Below, piece after piece: positions 35,422 to 42,736 of a stretch of 64,000 nt of DNA (position 1 is its first letter; the number at the start of each line of letters is the position of its first letter). The DNA is from Gluconacetobacter takamatsuzukensis (GTDB lineage: Bacteria; Pseudomonadota; Alphaproteobacteria; Acetobacterales; Acetobacteraceae). The stretch spans positions 62,001 to 126,000 of the forward strand of contig NZ_JABEQK010000008.1 in the NCBI RefSeq assembly GCF_014174275.1. Reading direction: 5' to 3'. The translations under genes and the position numbers were made by a program. The notes under the pieces were generated by a model. It did no database searches. It had not been told where the DNA came from and worked only from the letters and a program-made list of their open reading frames with translations.

Positions 35422-37020
35422 ATGACCGAGTCCGGCTTTCGGGCGCAGACGCGCCGCCAGCTTCTGACGAAAATCGGGGTTCTGGCCGGGAGTGCCGGGC
35501 TTTATCAGGCGATGACCAGCATGGGTCATGCGATGGGGACCGACTTCCGGGGGCCGCCGAAGCTGACGGGGGCGAAGCCGGGTACCCGTGTCGTGGTGCT
35601 GGGGGCCGGGCTGGCCGGCCTGCTGGCGGCCTACGAATTGCGGCAGGCGGGGTATGAGGTGCGGCTGCTGGAATTCCAGAACCGGGCGGGCGGGCGCAAT
35701 ATCTCGCTGCGCGGGGGCGACAGCGTGACGGAGCTGGGCGGGGCGACGCAGACGGTCGCGTTTGCCCCCGGCAATTACATCAATCCGGGACCGTGGCGCA
35801 TTCCGTACCATCATCAGGGGCTGCTGCATTACTGCCGGAAATTCGGCGTGGCGCTGGAGCCCTTCATTCAGCTCAATCACAATGCCTGGCTGCATTCCTC
35901 GCAGGCTTTTGGCGGCAAGCGGTTGCGCTACCGGGAATTCGCGGCGGATTTCTCGGGCTATACGGCCGAGTTGCTGGCCAAGGCGATCAACCAGCATCGG
36001 CTGGACGATGTCGTGACGCCGGAAGAGCGCGCGCATGTGCTGTCCTCGATCGGCGTCTGGGCCAACCTGGACGATGACGGGGTGTGGCGGACCGGTGGGC
36101 GGTCGTCGCAGCGCCGGGGGTACGACAAGGCCCGGGGGGCCGGGGTGGATGGCGCGCCGACATTCTCGGAGCCCGCGCCGCGTGCCGATGTGATGGCGTC
36201 GGGCCTTGCGCAGTGGCTGGCCTTTCCCGAGCAGCTCGACATGCAGACCACGATGTTCCAGCCCGTCGGCGGGATGGACAATATCGGCAAGGGCTTTGCG
36301 CGGCAGGTGCAGGACCTGATCACGCTGGGCTGCATGGTCACGGCCATCCATCAGGACGAGCATGGTGTGAAGATCATGTACGACGATGTGGCCCATGGCG
36401 GGGCCGCGCGGGTGGAAGAGGCCGATTATTGCGTCTGCACGATTCCGCTGCCCGTTTTGTCGCAGCTGGACGTGCAGGTGAGCGGCCGGATGAAGGCGGC
36501 CATCGCGGCCGTGCCTTATGCGTCGTCGGTCAAGCTGGGCATGGAATTCAAGCGGCGGTTCTGGGAGGAAGACGACCAGATTTATGGCGGGATCAGCTTT
36601 ACCGACCAGCCGATCGGGCAGATTGCCTATCCCAGCCACGGTACGTTCTCGTCCGGGCCGGCGGTGCTGCTGGGCGGCTATATGTTCGGGCCGGCCGCGA
36701 TGGATTTCACGACCATGAGCCCGGCGCAGCGGATCGAGGAAGGGCTGCGGCAGGGGCTGGCGCTGCACCCGGATTATCGCCGCGAATTCCGCAATGGCGT
36801 GGCGGTGGCGTGGAGTCGCATGCCCTGGACCCTCGGCTGCTGTTCCATGTGGTCGGAGCAGGCGCGCAAGGCGCATTACAAGACGCTGGTCGCGATGGAA
36901 AACCGGCTGGTGCTGGCCGGCGAGCATGCGTCTTATGTCGGTTGCTGGCAGGAGGGAGCGATCCTGTCGTCGCTTGCGGCGGTCGAGCAGCTTCATAAAC
37001 GGGCGCAGGGAGCGGGCTGA
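35422..37020 (+). CDS. Tat-exported flavin monoamine/L-amino-acid oxidase
   Basis: The 532-residue protein has a twin-arginine signal (TRRQLLTKIGVLAG, Arg11-Arg12), an FAD loop VVLGAGLAGLLAAYEL (GAGLAG 61-66) and the flavin amine oxidase motifs RAGGRNISLRGGD, a C-terminal VLAGEHASYVGCWQEGA and FQPVGGMDNIGKGF. It should oxidise an amine or amino acid in the periplasm. Its stop overlaps the start of a cytochrome c gene (ATGA), so electrons probably go to that cytochrome rather than to oxygen. Receptor 1 is upstream on the same strand and may deliver the substrate. Confidence 0.85.
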   Translation: MTESGFRAQTRRQLLTKIGVLAGSAGLYQAMTSMGHAMGTDFRGPPKLTGAKPGTRVVVLGAGLAGLLAAYELRQAGYEVRLLEFQNRAGGRNISLRGGDSVTELGGATQTVAFAPGNYINPGPWRIPYHHQGLLHYCRKFGVALEPFIQLNHNAWLHSSQAFGGKRLRYREFAADFSGYTAELLAKAINQHRLDDVVTPEERAHVLSSIGVWANLDDDGVWRTGGRSSQRRGYDKARGAGVDGAPTFSEPAPRADVMASGLAQWLAFPEQLDMQTTMFQPVGGMDNIGKGFARQVQDLITLGCMVTAIHQDEHGVKIMYDDVAHGGAARVEEADYCVCTIPLPVLSQLDVQVSGRMKAAIAAVPYASSVKLGMEFKRRFWEEDDQIYGGISFTDQPIGQIAYPSHGTFSSGPAVLLGGYMFGPAAMDFTTMSPAQRIEEGLRQGLALHPDYRREFRNGVAVAWSRMPWTLGCCSMWSEQARKAHYKTLVAMENRLVLAGEHASYVGCWQEGAILSSLAAVEQLHKRAQGAG

Positions 37021-37436
37021 TGCGGGGCGTTTCTCTTTCTTTCCTGTTGCTGGCGGGCATGATGCTGGCGGGGGCCCCGGCCCGGGCCGATACGGCGGGC
37101 GGCGTGCCCAGCACGATGAGCCCGCTGGATACTGGCGACCGGGTCTATCACCATATCTGCGCGGCCTGCCACATGGCCGACGGCAAGGGCGCGCGCGGTG
37201 CCGGGGCGAAATATCCGGCGCTGGCCGGGGACCCGAAACTGGCGATTGCGGCCTATCCGACCATGATGGTGCTGAACGGCCATGGCGGCATGCCCTGGTT
37301 TGCGGGCATCCTGACCGACAGGCAGATCGCGGATGTGGTGACGTATATCCGTTCGCATCTGGGCAATCGCTGGACGGACCCGGTGACGCCGGAGCAGGTG
37401 GGGGCCATGCGCCAGCCGATCACGCTGGAGGAATAG
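37020..37436 (+). CDS. Periplasmic class I cytochrome c
   Basis: The 138-residue protein has a Sec signal (about 1-22, ending ARA-D), one haem motif CAACH (47-51), then DGKGARGAGAKYPALAG and a Met-containing YPTMMVLNGHGGMPWF region that supplies the distal ligand. It is coupled by overlap to the amine oxidase gene and most likely carries its electrons to the respiratory chain. Confidence 0.88.
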   Translation: MRGVSLSFLLLAGMMLAGAPARADTAGGVPSTMSPLDTGDRVYHHICAACHMADGKGARGAGAKYPALAGDPKLAIAAYPTMMVLNGHGGMPWFAGILTDRQIADVVTYIRSHLGNRWTDPVTPEQVGAMRQPITLEE

Positions 37437-37483
37437 CGGCCGGGTTTCCGGCGGGCTCTACCGTGGGGAGGTCCGGGCTGGTA

Positions 37484-37616
37484 AGAGGCTGTTTCAGTTC
37501 CGATGGTGCGCGGAGGCGTGGCGTGGGCCACGCGTCCGGCGGTGGTTTTCGGGCACCGGAGCGGAGTGGCCGTGTGGGCCGCCCGCCGCCAGGGAAGCTT
37601 TTGAAGCAGCCTTGAA
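37484..37616 (+). repeat. MITE-like sequence with imperfect terminal repeats
   Basis: The left end reads AAGAGGCTGTTTCAG and the right end, on the opposite strand, CAAGGCTGCTTCAAAAG. The roughly 133-bp interior is GC-rich. A similar left end (GAGAGGCTGTTTTCAAAG) occurs at 39343-39360. No target duplication is evident. Confidence 0.35.
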
Positions 37617-37625
37617 GGTCGTTGG

Positions 37626-37952
37626 ATGCAATCGATTATTCTGTATATCGGCGCGGCGCTGGCGGAGATCGGCGGGTGTTTCGCGTTCTGGGCGTGGCTG
37701 CGGATGGGCAGGTCGCCGGTGTGGCTGGTGCCCGGCTGTGGCGCGCTGGTGGTGTTCGCGTGGCTGCTGACGCGGGTCGATGCGTCGGAGGCGGGACGGG
37801 CTTATGCGGCGTATGGCGGGATTTATATCATCTCGGCGCTGCTGTGGCTGTGGCTGGCCGAGGGGGTGCGGCCCGACCGGTGGGACCTGATCGGGGCTGT
37901 GCTGTGTTTGTGTGGGGCGGGGGTGATTCTGTTTTCTCCGCATCGGGTGTGA
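37626..37952 (+). CDS. YnfA-family (UPF0060) small membrane protein
   Basis: The 108-residue protein has four membrane segments and the family landmarks [14 protein letters not shown] near 13-26 and [33 protein letters not shown] at about 60-92. It is distantly related to small multidrug-resistance proteins. The function is unproven. It stands alone and is followed by palindromic repeat copy 3. Confidence 0.9.
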   Translation: MQSIILYIGAALAEIGGCFAFWAWLRMGRSPVWLVPGCGALVVFAWLLTRVDASEAGRAYAAYGGIYIISALLWLWLAEGVRPDRWDLIGAVLCLCGAGVILFSPHRV

Positions 37953-37963
37953 CGGAGGAAAGG

Positions 37964-38085
37964 GTCTTCTTTTTCTGAAGAAAAAGAAGCAAAAAGACTT
38001 TTATTCGTTCAGGGACGTCGTGTGTCCCGGCAAAAAATTCCTGAACGAATCAAAAGTTTTTTGGTTCTTTTTTTCAAAAAAGAAC
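37964..38085 (+). repeat. Compound palindromic repeat, copy 3
   Basis: The most regular 122-bp copy. Left hairpin CTTCTTTTTCT/AGAAAAAGAAG, then a CAAAAAGACTTTT arm, a central TTCGTTCAGG/CCTGAACGAA stem, an AAAAGTTTTTTGG arm and right hairpin GTTCTTTTTT/AAAAAAGAAC. It fills the gap between two convergent genes. Confidence 0.92.
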
Positions 38086-38097
38086 GGAAACGCCTGC

Positions 38098-39282
38098 TTA
38101 TTCCTCGCGGCTGTTTACCATCCGGATCGCCACCACCCCGTCCGGGGCCGGGCGGGCGGCGCGGCTGGAGCCCAGGCGCCAGAGCAGGTGGGCCACGGCC
38201 ATCACCGCCGGGCCGATGAACAGGCCAGACAGGCCGCAGCTTTCCAGCCCGCCCAGGATGCCGAGCAGCACCCACATGAACGGCAGGCGGATCGAGCCGC
38301 CGATCAGGGCCGGGCGGATGAAATGGTCGGCGAGGAACAACACGATTGCGCCGAACAGGCCAACGCCGATGGCGGCCGCCAGGCTGCTGCCCTTGACCAG
38401 GATGGCCATGACGCACAGGGCCAGCGCGAAGCCGCCCACCATCGGGATCATGCACGCCAGCGCCGTGAACATGCCCAGCAGCAGGGGCTGCGGCGCGCCG
38501 GCCAGCACGTAGGAGAGGCCGATCAGGACGCCCTCGCCCAGCCCGACCAGCACCAGGCCCGCCAGCGCGCCGCGCACGGCGCCCACGACCTGCCGCTGGA
38601 CCATGCCGCCCCGCGCGCCCAGCAGGCGCCAGACCAGGAGATCGATCCGGGTGACGAGCGGCGCGCCCGCGCGCAGGAAGAAGAATAGGATGAGCAGGGC
38701 GAAGCCCATGATGACCAGCCCGTTGGCCGCGCCGTGGCCCAGATGCTCCACCGTGCCCAGCGCGTGCTCGGGGCGGATGCGGTCCATCAGGTCGTGCACG
38801 CTGTCGGCCGTCGCCAGATTGGCCTGCCACCAATGCTGGGCCTGCGCCCGCCCCCAGGGCAGGCGGTCGAGCCATGCCGGGGCGGGGATGCCCTGTTCGG
38901 TGGCCTGACGGACCCATTGCGCGCCCTCTCGCGCCTCGCCGGCGGCGGCCGAGATCAGGATCGCCGTGGGCACGATGAAGACTAGCGCGATGCCGAGGAC
39001 GATGGCCGCCGGTGCCAGGGTGGCGGCGTGGGGGGAAGGCCATTTCCGCCGCAGCCATGTCAGCAGCGGCCAGCAGACGATCGCGAGCACGCCGCCCCAG
39101 AACAGGGCGGACCGGAAGCGCCCGAGGATGAACAGGGTGAGGGCGACCACGCCCAGCGTCAGCGCGCCCTGCGCCCAGCATTGCAGCGTGGTGCGCGGAC
39201 GGGAGGGGAGCGTGGGGGCAGGGGGCGGCGCGGCAGGAAGGACGAATGAAGGCGGGAACGGGGGCATGCGGGCTCGATTCAA
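38098..39282 (-). CDS. AI-2E family (PerM-like) membrane transporter
   Basis: The 394-residue protein has about eight membrane segments; the first pair lies at about 45-90 and the C-terminal part (about 215-365) carries the family regions LVLVGLGEGVLIGLSYVLAG and GLFIGPAVMAVAHLLWRL. The N-terminal about 35 residues are Pro-rich and cytoplasmic. Members export small molecules, for example AI-2 or cell-envelope compounds, but the name does not define the substrate. It is convergent with the YnfA gene. Confidence 0.82.
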   Translation of the reverse strand: MNRARMPPFPPSFVLPAAPPPAPTLPSRPRTTLQCWAQGALTLGVVALTLFILGRFRSALFWGGVLAIVCWPLLTWLRRKWPSPHAATLAPAAIVLGIALVFIVPTAILISAAAGEAREGAQWVRQATEQGIPAPAWLDRLPWGRAQAQHWWQANLATADSVHDLMDRIRPEHALGTVEHLGHGAANGLVIMGFALLILFFFLRAGAPLVTRIDLLVWRLLGARGGMVQRQVVGAVRGALAGLVLVGLGEGVLIGLSYVLAGAPQPLLLGMFTALACMIPMVGGFALALCVMAILVKGSSLAAAIGVGLFGAIVLFLADHFIRPALIGGSIRLPFMWVLLGILGGLESCGLSGLFIGPAVMAVAHLLWRLGSSRAARPAPDGVVAIRMVNSREE

Positions 39283-39455
39283 GGACTTGGCGGGATGGCT
39301 GTCCGAATGGTAACGGCTGCCGGGCGGTCAGCGTTGCAGAATGAGAGGCTGTTTTCAAAGCCCCTGATGGTCCGGTTGTGACCCGCTGCTTTGGTCCTGT
39401 CCCTGTCATCGGAAGAGGATACCCGTCCGGGTGAGCGAACCGGACGGGGCCTGTC

Positions 39456-40829
39456 CTAATAGCTGATCAGGCGCATGAAGCCGTAATCCATGTGGATCTG
39501 CTGATGGCAGTGGAACAGCGACCGGCCCGGATTGTCGGCCCTGAGATCCACGTCGAGCGATCCGTAGAGCGGGAGCACGACCGTATCCTTGATCACGCCG
39601 GCGACGGGGCGGCCGGCGATGGCGGTGATTTCGAAACTGTGCCGGTGCAGATGGACGGGATGGTCCTCCCGGCTGGCATTGAAGAAGCGGAAACGGTAGC
39701 GCCGGCCTTTGACGAGGCGCATGACGGGAGCATCCTCGAAGACCTGACTGTTGATCCGCCATTCGTCCATGCCTTCCTTTTTCAGGAATTTTTTGGAGAT
39801 CACCATGGGGATGATGTCGTCGACCTCCGGCTGGGCGATGGGGCCGGGAAGGGCGAACCGGCTATAATCCCAGTCGTTGCGTGGGGGCGGGAGCCAGCGC
39901 GGGGGGCCGCTGTGCCCGGCATATTCGACGGCCAGCGCCAGGCCGGACGCACGCTCGGTATCGTTGGTGGCGCCCAGCATCCATACGCCGGGATTGTTCA
40001 TCACGACGATCGCATCGACACGTTCGGCGACGCCCAGGCGGATCACCTCCACGCTGGCCTGTGTGGGCACCGGATTGCCGTCCAGCGCGATGATGCGGAA
40101 TCTGTGCCCCGGCAGGGCGATGGCCGTGTTCTGCGTCGCACTGGCATTGACGAAACGGAACCGGACCCGTTCGCCCGCCTTGACGCGCAGGGGCTCGGCG
40201 GCCGCGAACAGGCGGCCGTTGAATGTCGCGTGCCGGTAGCAGACCATCTGGTCCGATACCGGGGCGCCCATGTCGCACAGTTCGCCGTTCCAGTGATGCA
40301 CGGCCAGGAATATCTCGCGGTCGTAGGGGGCGGGAAAGCGCCCGTCATCGACGTCGATAAAGCCGAACTGGCCGGAATAGCCGCCTGCGCCAAGGTCGCG
40401 GCCGGCCATGGCATGGGTATGATACCAGCGTGTGCCCGACGGGCCGGGCAGGAAGTCGTAGGTGCCGGTCTGGCCCGGCGCGATCATGGGTGAGCCTTCT
40501 TCCATCGCGCCATCCACCGGGCTGGGAATGTGCAATCCATGCCAGTGCACCAGTTCCGGCCGGGAGGTATTGTTCGTGACGTGAATGACGGCGCGCCGTG
40601 TGGGATTGAGGGTCAGCAGCGGCCCCGGCACGGTGCCGTTATAGGTCGTGGTCGGGATGACGATGCCCTTGGCCAGTTCGAGAGATGTCTGTTCGATGGC
40701 AAGCCGGATCGGTGCATCGGGATAGAGCGGGGCGGGTCTGTTCGCTGCCCGCAGGCGGGTGGGCAGAGCGGCGGCCGCCAGTGCCGCCGTCAGTGCCTGG
40801 CGGCGTGTGAAAGCCAGGGAGTTCATCAT
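39456..40829 (-). CDS. Tat-exported multicopper oxidase (laccase-like)
   Basis: The 457-residue protein starts at the ATGATG at 40829/40826, right after GGAGGGA. It has a Tat signal (TRRQALTAALAAAALP) and the four copper motifs: HWHGLH near 94, WYHTHA, HPVHLHRHSF and HCHQQIH at 440-446. The residue five after His446, where the type-1 copper axial Met normally sits, is Phe451, as in high-potential laccases. It should oxidise phenols, amines or metal ions and reduce oxygen to water in the periplasm. It overlaps the flavoprotein gene by 4 bp, so both are translated together. Confidence 0.9.
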   Translation of the reverse strand: MMNSLAFTRRQALTAALAAAALPTRLRAANRPAPLYPDAPIRLAIEQTSLELAKGIVIPTTTYNGTVPGPLLTLNPTRRAVIHVTNNTSRPELVHWHGLHIPSPVDGAMEEGSPMIAPGQTGTYDFLPGPSGTRWYHTHAMAGRDLGAGGYSGQFGFIDVDDGRFPAPYDREIFLAVHHWNGELCDMGAPVSDQMVCYRHATFNGRLFAAAEPLRVKAGERVRFRFVNASATQNTAIALPGHRFRIIALDGNPVPTQASVEVIRLGVAERVDAIVVMNNPGVWMLGATNDTERASGLALAVEYAGHSGPPRWLPPPRNDWDYSRFALPGPIAQPEVDDIIPMVISKKFLKKEGMDEWRINSQVFEDAPVMRLVKGRRYRFRFFNASREDHPVHLHRHSFEITAIAGRPVAGVIKDTVVLPLYGSLDVDLRADNPGRSLFHCHQQIHMDYGFMRLISY

Positions 40830-42721
40830 TTCCCTCCGCCTGTTTCGTCGAGTTCGTTGACGGCGCGCCAAGCCATGTCGATGGCCAGAGCAGTTGAATC
40901 CGTTCCGCCGGCATCGGTGTTGGCGATCGTGATTCGGCCGAACTTCCGGCGGGCGCGCAGGTGGGGGGGCTCGCCGCCTGTTTTCAGGAAGTCGTCGTAG
41001 AGGGGCGAATACCAGTAGGAATATCCGTGGCCCCAGCGATTGACGGTGATCCCCATGATGTCTTTTGCCGCATCGAAACCATAGGGGCCGAGTGCCGCGT
41101 TGAATTGCAGGCGCAATTCGCGTTCGTAGGTTTCGAAACTGGTTTCGTACATGTCAATGCGCCCGGCCCGGAACTGGTCCTTGATCGGCAGGCCGGGGGC
41201 GCCATAGCCGCGCAGAAGCGAGACATGGGCCGGTTGGTCCGGCGAGGCGGAATGCTGATATCCGCCGACCGACACGGGCGGTTCCAGAATGATCGAGGCA
41301 TAGTAGGAACCAGGTGCATTCATCAGGCAGGCGCCGGCCTTGTGAAAGGCCTGCCAGTTCCGCAGCCATACATTCACCCACAGATTGGGCGTGTGGACGT
41401 TGTAATGCAGCGCATCGCGCTGTTCGGCGGCCATGTCCGGGCAGAGATAGGGGATGACATGGAACCAGCAGGCCAGGATGCAGGAACGCGCCCGGACCCT
41501 GAACAGGCCCCCGTCGCGGATATAGGTGACGGCCACGCCCCCGGATTCGTTGCGGACATTGACGGCCGTGGCATTCAGCCTGATACGGACGGCATTGTCC
41601 TCCCGGTCCAGCACGTCATAGCGCACGCGGCGGAGCAGGGCGTCGGACAGGCCGTTGCAGTCCAGCGCATTGGGGACGAGATCGCGCACGATCATGCGTG
41701 GGATCGTCGCGTTGCCTTCGGGGAAATGATATTCCGCGCCGCCTTTGCCATGATGGGGCGGCCTGGGCAGGTCGAGCCCGTCGAAGCCGGGAAAGCCGAA
41801 CCGCTGGAAAGCGGCCAGTGCGGTGGTGGCGTCCAACCCGCGCCCGCTGCCGAAGCTGCGGTCCCGCAGATAGGTGCAGACCATCGGGTCGCATCCAACC
41901 ACCTCGATCAGGTAGTCGCGATAGCTCATCAGGGCGAGTTTTCGGACTTTTTCGTCGGGTGACAGGCCGGGCAGGTAATCCTTTCTGTCATGATACAGGC
42001 GGAAGAGATCCTTCTTGATGCGCTCTGGCAGCGGGGCATCGCGCAGGAAGGCGCTCCATCGGGCGGACGCGTCGGGCGGAGTGGTCGGGTCGTAGAGGAA
42101 CGTGAAGTCGGTCCACGGTGCCGGGTCTTTCAGCAGCATGTCCCGGCCGAATGTCTTGCGGTCGAAAAAGACGGTCTGGCCCATGCCCAGGGATTCATAG
42201 AAGCGGCGGGTAACGGTGGTTTCGGCCAGTTTCTCGACATCGATGTCGCAGACATCAAAGATCAGTTTCTGGGCCTCGGTCTGCGGCGAATAGAGGTTGA
42301 AGGTTCCCCCATTGGCGAGGCGGGTGTCGCCATCATGCGTGAATTCGTTGCGCTTGGCATGGCCACCGAAATCATCATGATTGTCCAGGACGAGGATCTT
42401 CGCGTCGCGGCCATGTTTGCGGCGATAGAACCATGCCGCCGACAGGCCGCTGATTCCGCCGCCGACGATGACCAGATCATAGATCTGGTCGACCTGTTCG
42501 GCCTGCGGCAGGGATTCCGCCAGATTACCGTTGCGCAGGGCGTGGCCCGCGCAATAGGCGCGTTCGTAGCCGCTGCCCCGCATGCCGGTCAGGGAAGGGG
42601 GATAGTTGGACGCGCGTTCGGCGCGGGCGTCGGTGCGGTCCTCGCGGGGAATGTCGCAGGCGAGGCCCAGGGCGCGGTCCATGGCCGCGGAGCACCCATC
42701 TCGGTGATCTAGAGTACTCAC
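40826..42721 (-). CDS. Spermidine-dehydrogenase-like flavoprotein
   Basis: The 631-residue protein resembles SpdH: an early YPPSLTGMRGS (40-50), HALRNG, FAD loop LVIVGGGISGL (GGGISG 87-92), LDNHDDFGGHAKRNEF, and C-terminal DAGGTDSTALAIDMAWRAVNEL. SpdH proteins normally start with a Tat signal, but here that hydrophobic part is absent (residues 20-40 are charged), so the enzyme seems cytoplasmic or needs a partner for export. It probably oxidises a polyamine or similar amine. It follows receptor 2 with a 15-bp gap and overlaps the multicopper oxidase. Confidence 0.82.
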   Translation of the reverse strand: MSTLDHRDGCSAAMDRALGLACDIPREDRTDARAERASNYPPSLTGMRGSGYERAYCAGHALRNGNLAESLPQAEQVDQIYDLVIVGGGISGLSAAWFYRRKHGRDAKILVLDNHDDFGGHAKRNEFTHDGDTRLANGGTFNLYSPQTEAQKLIFDVCDIDVEKLAETTVTRRFYESLGMGQTVFFDRKTFGRDMLLKDPAPWTDFTFLYDPTTPPDASARWSAFLRDAPLPERIKKDLFRLYHDRKDYLPGLSPDEKVRKLALMSYRDYLIEVVGCDPMVCTYLRDRSFGSGRGLDATTALAAFQRFGFPGFDGLDLPRPPHHGKGGAEYHFPEGNATIPRMIVRDLVPNALDCNGLSDALLRRVRYDVLDREDNAVRIRLNATAVNVRNESGGVAVTYIRDGGLFRVRARSCILACWFHVIPYLCPDMAAEQRDALHYNVHTPNLWVNVWLRNWQAFHKAGACLMNAPGSYYASIILEPPVSVGGYQHSASPDQPAHVSLLRGYGAPGLPIKDQFRAGRIDMYETSFETYERELRLQFNAALGPYGFDAAKDIMGITVNRWGHGYSYWYSPLYDDFLKTGGEPPHLRARRKFGRITIANTDAGGTDSTALAIDMAWRAVNELDETGGGK

Positions 42722-42736
42722 AAACAGACTCCGTGA

